Source of the DNA: Rhodothermales bacterium
GTDB taxonomy: Bacteria > Bacteroidota > Rhodothermia > Rhodothermales > ISCAR-4553
Reading direction: 5' to 3'
DNA length: 34,901 nucleotides
Assembly: GCA_026984335.1 (NCBI GenBank)
Contig: JALSSK010000451.1
Span: 1-34,901, forward strand
Shown piece by piece: positions 16,676 to 24,783 of this stretch. The notes under the pieces are model-generated. The model did no database searches. It was not told the origin of the DNA and saw nothing but the letters and a program-made list of their open reading frames with translations. Made by a program: the position numbers and the translations under genes. Position 1 is the stretch's first letter. Each line of letters opens with the position of its first letter.

Positions 16676-18694
16676 ATGGTGACCCTCCCCTCCGCTCTTC
16701 CCACCCTCGTCCCGGAGCCGCTGGATCCTTCCTCACATACCGGAAACAGACTCGAACGCGTGCCGACGTTCATCTTCGAGACGCCCGAACAGGTCGCCTA
16801 TCAGGTGGCGCGGCGCGTGGCCAACCTGATCGAAGAGCGGCAGGCCGTCGGCAAAAACGTCGTGCTCGGACTGCCCACCGGCTCGACGCCCATCGGCGTC
16901 TACGGCCACCTCGTCCGGATGCACCGGGAGCAGGGCCTCGACTTTTCGAACGTCGTCACGTTCAACCTCGACGAATATTATCCCATGAACCCGGACAGCT
17001 TGCAAAGCTATCACCGGTTCATGCATGAACATTTTTTCAACCACGTGAACATCCCCCGCGAAAACATCCACATCCCGCGCGGGGACCTTCCCATCGAGGA
17101 GGTGGAGGACTACTGCCTGCACTACGAGCGCGCCATCGTGAAGGCGGGCGGGCTGGACCTCGTGCTGCTGGGCATCGGGCGGAGCGGACACATCGGCTTC
17201 AACGAGCCCGGCTCCGGCCCCGAGACGCGCACGCGCCTGGTCATGCTCGACGAGATCACGCGGAAGGACGCCGCAAGCGACTTTTTCGGCGAGGAGAACG
17301 TGCCGAGGCGGGCCGTCACGATGGGGGTGGGCACCATCCTGGACGCCCGGGAAGTGATCCTCATGGCCACCGGCGAGCACAAGGCGCTCATCATCCGCCG
17401 CGCCGTCGAAGAAGAGCCCACGCGCCAGGTGACGGCCTCGTACCTGCAACTCCACCGCGACGCCACGTTCTACGTGGATCGCCCCGCCGCCGGCGAACTG
17501 ACCCGCGAAAAAACACCGTGGCTCGTGCAGGAGGTGACCTGGGACGAAGGCCTCTCCAAGCGGGCCGTCATCTGGCTCTCGGAGAAGCTCGGCAAGGCGA
17601 TCCTCCAGCTCGAAGCCGCCGACTTTTACCGCCATCATCTGCAGGGCCTCCTGCACGCCGCCGGCGACGTCGATGCGCTGTGCCTCCGGGTCTTCGAAGA
17701 TCTCCGGCAGCGGATCCGCTATCCGGATAGCCTGGCCAGGAGCGAGCGCGTGATCGTCTTCAGCCCCCACCCGGACGACGACGTCATCTCCATGGGCGGC
17801 ATGCTCGACAAGCTCGTGCGCAACCGGAACGACGTCACCGTGGCCTACATGACCAACGGCTCGATGGCCGTCTTCGACGCGGACGTGCGCCGCATGCTCC
17901 GCTTCGTGGAGATGAGTATGCCGGCGCTCGGCATCGACGAGGCGAACCGGGAGGCGTTTCGAAAGACGAAAGAGCGTTACCTCCGCTTTCTCAAGAAGAA
18001 AAAACCCGGCGAGGTGGATCTGGAGCCGATCCAGCAGATCAAGGCGCACATCCGCTATGCCGAAGCCGTAGCCGCCATCGAGGTGCTGGGCCTCGACGAC
18101 GCCCACGCGCGCTTCCTCGATATGCCCTTCTATAAGACGGGTACGGTGCGGAAGGACCCCATCGGCGAGGCGGACGTGCAGGTGGTGCTCGCCCTGCTCC
18201 GCGAGATCGAGCCGGCCCATATCTTCGTGGCGGGCGACCTCTCGGATCCCCACGGCACGCACCGGATGTGCTACCGCGCCATCGAAGAGGCCTTGCTTCG
18301 GTACAACGCCGAACGCGGCGGCGAAGCGAAAACGACCCCGCACAACGGCGAAGCCGCCGGGGACGAGCAACCGAAGAAGACCCGGAAAGGACGGAAACGG
18401 CAAGCCGAACGCCCGCTCGTGTGGCTCTATCGGGGCGCGTGGCAAGAGTGGGAGATCGACAAGACGGACATCTTCATCCCGCTCTCGAAGGCCGACCTCG
18501 ACCGGAAGATCGAGGCCATCTTCAAGCACGAGAGCCAGAAGGACCGCGCCATGTTTCCGGGAGCGTACGACGAACGGGAGTTCTGGGAACGCGCCAAGGA
18601 CCGCAACCGCGAAACCGCCGCGGCGCTGAACCGATTGGGCCTGCCCGAGTTTTACGCCGCCGAGGCCTTTGTCACCACGTATGAGATGCCCTAG
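16676..18694 (+). CDS. nagB: Glucosamine-6-phosphate deaminase fused to a PIG-L/LmbE deacetylase-like domain
   Basis: The 672-residue protein has two parts. Residues about 28-300 are NagB, which converts glucosamine-6-phosphate to fructose-6-phosphate and ammonia: LGLPTGSTPIGVY at 64-76, FNLDEY with Asp99, and GIGRSGHIGFNEPGS with His172 and Glu177. Ser170 replaces the Asp of the E. coli catalytic triad (Asp141), as I recall for Bacteroidota fusion homologues. Residues about 355-660 are a PIG-L/LmbE domain with the zinc motif SPHPDDDVIS near 361 and DPHGTHR near 521; this family removes N-acetyl groups from GlcNAc-type sugars. A Lys/Glu-rich insert lies near 545-580. The fusion could both deacetylate and deaminate in the cytoplasm, but the deacetylase substrate is untested. 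First gene of the plus-strand operon. Confidence 0.93.
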   Translation: MVTLPSALPTLVPEPLDPSSHTGNRLERVPTFIFETPEQVAYQVARRVANLIEERQAVGKNVVLGLPTGSTPIGVYGHLVRMHREQGLDFSNVVTFNLDEYYPMNPDSLQSYHRFMHEHFFNHVNIPRENIHIPRGDLPIEEVEDYCLHYERAIVKAGGLDLVLLGIGRSGHIGFNEPGSGPETRTRLVMLDEITRKDAASDFFGEENVPRRAVTMGVGTILDAREVILMATGEHKALIIRRAVEEEPTRQVTASYLQLHRDATFYVDRPAAGELTREKTPWLVQEVTWDEGLSKRAVIWLSEKLGKAILQLEAADFYRHHLQGLLHAAGDVDALCLRVFEDLRQRIRYPDSLARSERVIVFSPHPDDDVISMGGMLDKLVRNRNDVTVAYMTNGSMAVFDADVRRMLRFVEMSMPALGIDEANREAFRKTKERYLRFLKKKKPGEVDLEPIQQIKAHIRYAEAVAAIEVLGLDDAHARFLDMPFYKTGTVRKDPIGEADVQVVLALLREIEPAHIFVAGDLSDPHGTHRMCYRAIEEALLRYNAERGGEAKTTPHNGEAAGDEQPKKTRKGRKRQAERPLVWLYRGAWQEWEIDKTDIFIPLSKADLDRKIEAIFKHESQKDRAMFPGAYDEREFWERAKDRNRETAAALNRLGLPEFYAAEAFVTTYEMP

Positions 18695-18748
18695 CCTTCG
18701 AGAGGTCCCGGCCTCATCCTCCGTCCGGAAGCATTGACGAAAAGCAGC

Positions 18749-19708
18749 ATGTCCCTTTCTTCGCCGCCCCGGCTTCTGGCCGGCATTGACATCGGAGGCA
18801 CGAACGTACGGTGTGCGCTGGCGCCCGTGGACCACCCGCAGGAGATCCTCGTCCGGAAGACCGGAGCCACGCCGGAGATGACGGAGCCGGAGCGCTTCGT
18901 GGCGTTCATCGCAGAGGAGGTGCGCGGGTGTCTCCGCTCGCTCGGGCGGGAGCCGGAGGCGCTCGCGGGCGTCGGCTGTGTGGCGCCGGGCATCACCGAC
19001 GTGGGCGCGGGGGTGGTGCTCTATGCCGCCAACCTGGACTGGGCGGACGCGCCGCTGACGGCCCTGCTCGAACAGCGCCTCGACGCGCCGTCGATCATCG
19101 AGAACGACGTCAACGCCGCCGCGATGGCGGAGTATGCCTTCGGAGCCGGGCGGGAGGCGCGCTCGCTCGTGTACCTGACCGTGAGCACCGGCGTGGCCGC
19201 GGGCATCGTGGTCGAGGGGCGGCTCTGGCGCGGCGCGCACCACGCCGCGGGCGAGCTCGGCTTCTTCATCCCCGACCCCCGCCACCTCGGCAAGGACTGG
19301 GGCCGCAACGGCTGTCTCGAACTGACGGCGGGCGGCGTGGGGCTGGCCCGCACGTGGGCCGAACGGCACGGCGGCAACGGCGCCCCCGGCGAGGCCGTAG
19401 AGGTCTTCGCGCAGGCCCGCAACGGCAACGCCGAGGCCGTCGACCTCGTCCATCGCGCCGCCGACTATCTGGCGCAGGCGGTGGTGGCCGTCGGCGCGCT
19501 CCTCGACCCCGAGGTGCTCGTGCTCGGCGGCAGCATCGCGCAGAACGAGGCGTGGATCGCCGGGCGCATCCGCGAGGTCGTCGCCGGGACGCTCCCGTTC
19601 CCGATGAAGATCGTGCATTCGAAACTTGGCGGCGACGCCCCGCTCCTCGGCGCGCTGGCCCTCGCCGCCCAAAACGTCCCCGCCGAGACCCCGCGCGTCG
19701 CCTCGTGA
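18749..19708 (+). CDS. ROK-family sugar kinase lacking the zinc site
   Basis: A start at 18749 gives 319 residues; the start at 18734 would add five. The protein begins with the phosphate motif AGIDIGGTNVRCAL and has IIENDVNAAAMAEYAFG (catalytic Asp) and STGVAAGIVVEGRLWRGAHHAAGELG, all typical of ROK kinases such as glucokinase and GlcNAc kinase. In place of the usual His plus CxCGxxGC zinc motif it reads GELGFF, then LGKDWGRNGCLE: the His is Phe and only the last Cys remains, so zinc binding is probably lost. It likely phosphorylates a hexose or N-acetylhexosamine. It follows nagB by 54 bases. A 117-base gap with a 14-bp palindrome separates it from the next gene. Confidence 0.88.
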   Translation: MSLSSPPRLLAGIDIGGTNVRCALAPVDHPQEILVRKTGATPEMTEPERFVAFIAEEVRGCLRSLGREPEALAGVGCVAPGITDVGAGVVLYAANLDWADAPLTALLEQRLDAPSIIENDVNAAAMAEYAFGAGREARSLVYLTVSTGVAAGIVVEGRLWRGAHHAAGELGFFIPDPRHLGKDWGRNGCLELTAGGVGLARTWAERHGGNGAPGEAVEVFAQARNGNAEAVDLVHRAADYLAQAVVAVGALLDPEVLVLGGSIAQNEAWIAGRIREVVAGTLPFPMKIVHSKLGGDAPLLGALALAAQNVPAETPRVAS

Positions 19709-19722
19709 GTGACGCCGCCCGC

Positions 19723-19736
19723 GCGCGACGTCGCGC
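19723..19736 (+). other. 14-bp perfect palindrome between ROK and CBM9 genes
   Basis: GCGCGACGTCGCGC lies 15 bases past the ROK stop codon in the only gap of more than 100 bases inside the operon. As RNA it could form a small GC stem. No T-run follows, so it is not a standard terminator. Confidence 0.4.
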
Positions 19737-19825
19737 AGGGGAGGCGCAGGGTTGGAGGTCGCCGCCCGGTCGCGCGCCTCGGGGGCTTCCCTCATCCACA
19801 CATCCACACCAACCCCACCCACACC

Positions 19826-20929
19826 GTGACCCCCCGCCGTCTCGCATGGATGCTCGCCGCGCTCGGGAGCCTCGTCCCGGCGCTCGTCGTCGCGCAGCCG
19901 ACGCCCCGGCGGTACGTCTGCTACCGCGCCCCCGCGCCGCCGGTCATCGACGGGCGCCTCGACGAGGCGGCGTGGGCCGAAGCGCCGTGGACGGAAGCCT
20001 TCGTCGACATCGAGGGGGACGCGCGGCCCGCGCCCCGCTTCCGCACCCGCGCCAAAATGCTCTGGGACGACGAATATTTCTATGTGGCCGCCGTGATGGA
20101 GGAGCCGGACGTCTGGGCCACGCTCACCGAACGCGACGCCGTCATCTTCCACGACAACGACTTCGAGGTCTTCATCGACCCCGACGGCGACACGCACGAC
20201 TACTATGAGATCGAGGTCAACGCCCTCGCCACGGTGTGGGATCTGATGCTCCTCAAACCCTACCGCGACGGCGGCCCGCCCCTCGACGCATGGGACGTGC
20301 GGGGGCTGAAGACGGGCATCGACGTGGACGGCACGCTCAACCGCCCCGGCGACGCGGACCGGGGCTGGTCGGTGGAGCTGGCCATCCCGTGGCGCGTGCT
20401 CCGCGAGGCCGCGCCCGAACGCCGAAGGCCGCGCCCCGGCGAACAGTGGCGCGTCAACTTCTCCCGCGTCGAGTGGCGCGTGGAGGTCGCCGACGGCGCG
20501 TACGTGAAGCGCCGCGACCCGGACACGGGCAAGCCCTTGCCCGAGGACAACTGGGTGTGGTCGCCGCAGGGAGCCATTGCCATGCACATGCCCGAGCACT
20601 GGGGCTTCGTGCAGTTCTCGGGCCTCGTCGCCGGGACGGGGAAGGAGCCTTTCGCGCCGGATCCGAACGAGCGGGTGAGGCGCGCGCTCCGGGAGCTGTA
20701 CGAGCGGCAACGCGCGTACCGGGCGGCCCACGGGCGCTATGCCGCCGACCTCGCCGCGCTCCATGCGGAGGACCTCTCCGTGGAGGGCCTCGCCTTCGCG
20801 CCGGAGCTCTTCGTCACGGCGAGTATGTACGAGATCGTCGCCCCCGGCTTCGACGGCAAGACGGTGCACATCCGGGACGACGGAAAGGTGTGGATGGACG
20901 AACGCAAACCTGTGGAGGACGAACGATGA
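19826..20929 (+). CDS. Secreted carbohydrate-binding family 9-like protein
   Basis: A GTG start at 19826 gives 367 residues beginning with a signal peptide (RLAWMLAALGSLVPALVVAQ); the ATG start of the track at 19709 adds 39 low-quality residues. An ATG at 19850 is another option. Residues about 25-245 form a CBM9-like sandwich: PPVIDGRLDEAAWAEAPW, MLWDDEYFYVAAVMEEPDVW, FEVFIDPDGDTHDYYEIEVN, GWSVELAIPWRVL, and VNFSRVEWRVE. This family binds sugar ends in xylanases, but stand-alone versions are common in Bacteroidota and usually uncharacterised. The C-terminal 100 residues are a helical, Arg-rich region and a short beta tail. The stop overlaps the next start (ATGA). Confidence 0.85.
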   Translation: MTPRRLAWMLAALGSLVPALVVAQPTPRRYVCYRAPAPPVIDGRLDEAAWAEAPWTEAFVDIEGDARPAPRFRTRAKMLWDDEYFYVAAVMEEPDVWATLTERDAVIFHDNDFEVFIDPDGDTHDYYEIEVNALATVWDLMLLKPYRDGGPPLDAWDVRGLKTGIDVDGTLNRPGDADRGWSVELAIPWRVLREAAPERRRPRPGEQWRVNFSRVEWRVEVADGAYVKRRDPDTGKPLPEDNWVWSPQGAIAMHMPEHWGFVQFSGLVAGTGKEPFAPDPNERVRRALRELYERQRAYRAAHGRYAADLAALHAEDLSVEGLAFAPELFVTASMYEIVAPGFDGKTVHIRDDGKVWMDERKPVEDER

Positions 20930-22014
20930 ACCGAAAACAGTTTCTGGCGCTCATGGCTTCGGGCGCGCTCGGCATGGCGGGGCGGCGGCTCCCGGCCTTT
21001 GCCGCTCCGACGGGCGCGGCTCCGGCCGCTTTTCCGCAAAAAAACTGGGCCTGGGTGGGCGGCGACTTCTCCGACATGGCGTCGCTGAAGCCGAAGTTCG
21101 CGCAGTGGCGCGCCGCCGGCATCGACGCGCTCCTCGTCCACGTGCGCGAGCCGGACGTGCTCGCGGGGATCGCGCCCGTGGCCGAGGCGGAAGGGCTGGA
21201 GACGCACGCCTGGATCCCCACGATGATGCGCGGCGGCATGGAGGAGACGCACCCCGAATGGTACGCCGTCAACCGGCTGGGGAAGTCCACCGCCACCGAC
21301 CCGCCGTACGTGCCCTATTACAAGTTCCTCTGCCCCACCCGCGAGCCGGTGCGCGCCTATCTGGCCGAAGACTACCGCCGCATGGCCGAGGTCCCCGGCG
21401 TGACGAGCCTCCACCTCGACTATATCCGCTACCCCGACGTCATCCTCCCCGTCGCGCTGTGGGAGAAGTACGACCTCGTTCAGGACAAGGAATACCCCGC
21501 GTTCGACTATTGCTATTGCGACGTGTGTCGCGCGAAGTTTCGGGACGAGCACGGCGTCGATCCGCTCGAGCTCGAAGACCCGCCCGCTTCGGAGGCGTGG
21601 CGGCGGTTCCGGTACGACCGCATCACCGAGGTGGTGGCGCTCCTGGCGGACGTGGCGCATGCCGGAGACCGGCAGCTCACGGCGGCGGTCTTCCCCACGC
21701 CCGACATCGCGCGGCGGCTCGTCCGGCAGGACTGGCCCCGGTGGGACCTCGACGCGGTGATGCCCATGATCTACCACAGTTTTTACGAGAAGCCCGTGGC
21801 GTGGATCGAGGAGGCGACGCGGGAAGGCGTGACGGCGCTCGGCGGCCGGATGCCGCTCTATGCCGGGTTGTTCGTCCCCGCCTTCACCCCCGACGAGCTG
21901 GCCGAGGCCGCGCGGCGCGCGCGGGCCGGCGGCGCCTCCGGCATCGTGATCTTCGAAGCGAAGGCTCCCACGCCCGAACACTGGACCAAACTCTCCGCGG
22001 TGATCCAATCATGA
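20926..22014 (+). CDS. Exported GHL10-like putative glycoside hydrolase
   Basis: The ATG at 20926 overlaps the previous stop by 4 bases and gives 362 residues; the track start at 20236 is inside the CBM9 gene. The N-terminus looks like an export signal (MNRKQFLALMASGALGMAG), Tat-like but with Arg-Lys instead of Arg-Arg. The rest is a TIM barrel of the GHL10 type (putative family-10-like glycosylhydrolase): AGIDALLVHVREPDV, LETHAWIPTMMRG, HPEWYAVNRLG, SLHLDYIRYPDV, and LDAVMPMIYHSFYE. A Cys pair with context CYCDVC is typical of these proteins. Asp and Glu candidates are on strand ends, but the catalytic residues and substrate are unknown. It likely acts in the periplasm with the neighbouring GH18 protein. 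Confidence 0.82.
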   Translation: MNRKQFLALMASGALGMAGRRLPAFAAPTGAAPAAFPQKNWAWVGGDFSDMASLKPKFAQWRAAGIDALLVHVREPDVLAGIAPVAEAEGLETHAWIPTMMRGGMEETHPEWYAVNRLGKSTATDPPYVPYYKFLCPTREPVRAYLAEDYRRMAEVPGVTSLHLDYIRYPDVILPVALWEKYDLVQDKEYPAFDYCYCDVCRAKFRDEHGVDPLELEDPPASEAWRRFRYDRITEVVALLADVAHAGDRQLTAAVFPTPDIARRLVRQDWPRWDLDAVMPMIYHSFYEKPVAWIEEATREGVTALGGRMPLYAGLFVPAFTPDELAEAARRARAGGASGIVIFEAKAPTPEHWTKLSAVIQS

Positions 22015-23198
22015 CGACCTCTTCGACCATGGCCTCCGCGCCCGCGACGGCCTCCGCCCCGGCCTCCGACCCGCTCGCGGACAGCCCGCTCCTCAAAAAA
22101 CGCTTCGTCGCCCTCGACGCCTTTCGCGGCCTCACCATCGCCGGGATGATCCTCGTCAACACGCCGGGGAGCTGGTCGTACGTGTACGCGCCGCTTCGCC
22201 ATTCGGAATGGCACGGCGCCACGCCCACCGACCTCGTCTTCCCCTTCTTCCTCTTCATCGTCGGCGCGGCGATGTGGTTCTCTTTCGCCAAATACGACCA
22301 CCGGCCCACCCCGGCGGCGCTCAAGAAGACGGCGCGGCGCGTGGTGATCATCTTCGCCATCGGGATGCTCGTGCTCAACGGCTTCCCGTACGTCCGCGAC
22401 TATTCGACGCTCCGCATCATGGGCGTGCTTCAGCGGATCGCGCTGGCGTACGGCCTCGGCGCGTTGCTCTGTCTCTACCTCAAGCCGAAGCAACTCGTCG
22501 TGGCGGCGGCGGGCATCCTCGTGGGGTACTGGCTTTTACTATGGGGCTTCGGCGGGGCGGACCCGTACGGGCTGGAGACGAACCTTCCCCGGCGCGTCGA
22601 CCTCTTCGTCTTCGGAGAGAACCACGTGTACAAAGGCTTCGGCGTGCCGTTCGATCCGGAAGGGCTGCTCAGCACCCTCCCCGCCGCCGTGACGGTCGTC
22701 CTCGGCTACCTCACCGGGCGGCTCATCCACTCGGAGGCCCGGCTCGAAGACGCCGTGCTCAAAATGTTGCTCGCGGGCACGGCGCTGATCTTCGGCGGGC
22801 TGGTGTGGGACCTCGCCTTCCCCATCAACAAGCCGCTGTGGACGAGCTCGTACGTGCTCTATACCGGCGGCATCGCGATGGTGTGCCTGGCGTGGTTCGT
22901 CTGGCTGATCGATGTGAAAGGATACAAGGCATGGACACACCCGCTCCGGGTCTTCGGCATGAACCCGCTCTTCGTGTACGTGCTCTCGATCTTCTGGGTG
23001 CTCGTGCTGATCTACTGGGTGCGGGCGCCCGCCGGCGGCGGCGAGACGACGAGCGGTTACGGCTGGCTGTACCGGAACGTCTTCGTCGCCCTCGCCGGCC
23101 CGATGAACGGCTCGCTCCTCTTCGCCCTCGCCCACGTGGTCCTCTTCTGGTTCGTCGCCTGGGTGCTCTACCGGCGACGCATCTTCATCAAGATATGA
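22011..23198 (+). CDS. NagX/HGSNAT-like membrane acyltransferase (DUF5009 type)
   Basis: Starting at 22011, overlapping the previous stop by 4 bases, the product has 395 residues and about ten hydrophobic helices. A 25-residue Ala/Ser/Pro-rich N-terminus precedes the family core RFVALDAFRGLTIAGMILVN, then WHGATPTDLVFPFFLFIVG with the His of the lysosomal heparan-glucosaminide acetyltransferase (HGSNAT) family. RIMGVLQRIALAYGLGAL and FGMNPLFVYVLS are further family marks. HGSNAT moves an acetyl group from cytoplasmic acetyl-CoA to a glucosamine on the far side of the membrane; bacterial NagX genes often lie with GlcNAc-use genes. Here it may acetylate, or otherwise handle, glucosamine-type sugars in the periplasm; that is inferred from context. 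Confidence 0.87.
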   Translation: MTTSSTMASAPATASAPASDPLADSPLLKKRFVALDAFRGLTIAGMILVNTPGSWSYVYAPLRHSEWHGATPTDLVFPFFLFIVGAAMWFSFAKYDHRPTPAALKKTARRVVIIFAIGMLVLNGFPYVRDYSTLRIMGVLQRIALAYGLGALLCLYLKPKQLVVAAAGILVGYWLLLWGFGGADPYGLETNLPRRVDLFVFGENHVYKGFGVPFDPEGLLSTLPAAVTVVLGYLTGRLIHSEARLEDAVLKMLLAGTALIFGGLVWDLAFPINKPLWTSSYVLYTGGIAMVCLAWFVWLIDVKGYKAWTHPLRVFGMNPLFVYVLSIFWVLVLIYWVRAPAGGGETTSGYGWLYRNVFVALAGPMNGSLLFALAHVVLFWFVAWVLYRRRIFIKI

Positions 23199-24349
23199 AC
23201 GGCAATGGACGACCCCTGCGGGCGGCGGCCTTCGCGCTGGCGCTGACGGCGCTCGCCGCCGGCCTGACCGCGTGCGACGAGGCGCGGGAAGGTCATGCGC
23301 CGGCGGAGACCTACCGGCTCGTCGGCTACCTCTTCGGTCCGCGCGGGGGGGAGGTGCGCGAGGCCGACGCGGCCCGCCTCACACATATCAACTATGCCTT
23401 CGCCAACGTGCGCAACGACTCCGTGGTGCTCGAAAGCCCCGACGACCCCCCCCGTCTGGCGACGCTCCGGGCCGGGCATCCGGAGCTCAGGATCCTGCTC
23501 TCCGTCGGCGGGTGGTCGTGGTCGGAAAACTTCTCCGACGCCGCGCTCACCGAGGCGTCCCGCGAGACGTTCGCGCAAAGCGCCGTGGCTCTGATGACCC
23601 GCTTCGCACTCGACGGCCTCGACATCGACTGGGAGTATCCGGGGCAGCCCGGCGAGGACAACGTGTATCGCGAAGCGGACCGGGAAAACTTCACGCTGCT
23701 CCTCCGGACGCTCCGCGAGCGCCTCGACCGGCAGAGCGACCGCGACGGTCGCGCCGAAGGGCGGCGCTATGAACTGACCATCGCCGCCGGAGCGGGCGAG
23801 GAGTATCTGGCGCACACCGACCTCGGCGCCGCCGCCGAATACCTCGACTTCATCAACCTGATGACGTACGATTTCCACGGTCCGTGGACGGAGCGCACGG
23901 GGCATCACGCCAACCTGTACCCGCCGTCGGGCGTCGCGGCGCCTTCGGGTGCGGAGGCGGTGGAGGCGCTGCTTCGAGCGGGCGTTCCGGCGCGGAAGGT
24001 CGTGCTCGGGGCGGCCTTCTACGGCTACGGCTGGCGCGGCGTCCGCCCGGAGAACGACGGGTTGTATCAGCCCTATGAGGGGCGGGTCGAAAGCTATCCC
24101 TACCACGTGCTCGCCGGCCGGTACGTCGGCAGGAACGGCTACGAGCGACACTGGGACGACGCGGCGAAGGCGCCGTATCTCTGGCAGCCGGACTCGCTCG
24201 TCTTCATCTCCTACGAAGACGAGGCGTCGCTCCGGGAAAAGGGCCGGTACGCGCGGGAGAAGGGGCTGGGCGGCGTCATGTACTGGGAGCACACCGGCGA
24301 CGCGGACGGGGCGCTCCTGAAGGCGCTGTATGAGGCCCTTCATGGCTAG
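23195..24349 (+). CDS. GH18 chitinase-like lipoprotein
   Basis: The ATG at 23195 overlaps the previous stop by 4 bases and gives 384 residues. A lipoprotein signal (ALALTALAAGLTAC, Cys27) suggests a membrane-anchored enzyme. The rest is a GH18 TIM barrel: YRLVGYLFG at strand 1, HINYAFANV, LLSVGGWSWSENFSD, and the catalytic DGLDIDWEYPG with Asp140, Asp143, Asp145 and Glu147 (proton donor). NLMTYDFHGPW and a late GVMYWEHTGD complete the site. All catalytic residues are present. It is expected to cleave beta-1,4-linked GlcNAc polymers such as chitin or related glycans. No separate chitin-binding module is seen. Last gene of the operon; a transposase remnant lies 70 bases on. Confidence 0.93.
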   Translation: MNGNGRPLRAAAFALALTALAAGLTACDEAREGHAPAETYRLVGYLFGPRGGEVREADAARLTHINYAFANVRNDSVVLESPDDPPRLATLRAGHPELRILLSVGGWSWSENFSDAALTEASRETFAQSAVALMTRFALDGLDIDWEYPGQPGEDNVYREADRENFTLLLRTLRERLDRQSDRDGRAEGRRYELTIAAGAGEEYLAHTDLGAAAEYLDFINLMTYDFHGPWTERTGHHANLYPPSGVAAPSGAEAVEALLRAGVPARKVVLGAAFYGYGWRGVRPENDGLYQPYEGRVESYPYHVLAGRYVGRNGYERHWDDAAKAPYLWQPDSLVFISYEDEASLREKGRYAREKGLGGVMYWEHTGDADGALLKALYEALHG

Positions 24350-24418
24350 GTCGTAGGCACATTCATTGCGTGTTCTCGGGTTCGATGTCGCGGTGTCGCA
24401 TCTTCGGGCAAAAACGCC

Positions 24419-24575
24419 ATGCCCAAACGACGCTACGAGATCACCGACGAACCATGGCGACGCATCGAGCGCCTGCTGTCGGGCAAACCAGGCGACCCCG
24501 GTCGCACGGCCGAAGACAATCGCCGTTTCCTCTCGCTTCGGGAAGTATAGCTCCGTTTTCCAACGCTTTACCTGA
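24419..24575 (+). pseudogene. IS5-type transposase remnant
   Basis: From 24419 a 43-codon frame reads MPKRRYEITDEPWRRIERLL then GKPGDPGRTAEDNRRFL, the N-terminus of an IS5-family transposase, and stops at 24550. In another frame, FGKYSSVFQRF (to the stop at 24575) matches the part of such enzymes normally found about 25-30 residues later, so an internal deletion with frame change and loss of the whole catalytic domain is evident. No terminal inverted repeats were recognised. The surrounding gap 24350-24783 has no other gene. Confidence 0.75.
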
Positions 24576-24783
24576 GAGGCAAAAAAGGCCTCCGGCTTCT
24601 CCCGCAGCGCCCGGCGATCACGTACGGGAAGCCCGCCGCAGAGGTCCGTCCGCCTGACACCCTCGACGTCTCGCGCTTCCCGGCCGCATGCGCCGCCGTT
24701 CCTCCCGGCGCGGCGCTTGGCTCCCTCGCGCACGCGCCCTATCTTGGAGGCGTGCTTCGTTCCCCCCAAACCCCTCCGGTGTC

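Noticed and set aside
16733-20869. 1378-residue minus-strand ORF opposite nagB, ROK and CBM9 genes
   Set aside because: It is an open-frame shadow of GC-rich coding DNA; its translation is low-complexity Arg/Gly/Val/Glu-rich with no domain, while the plus-strand genes carry clear motifs.
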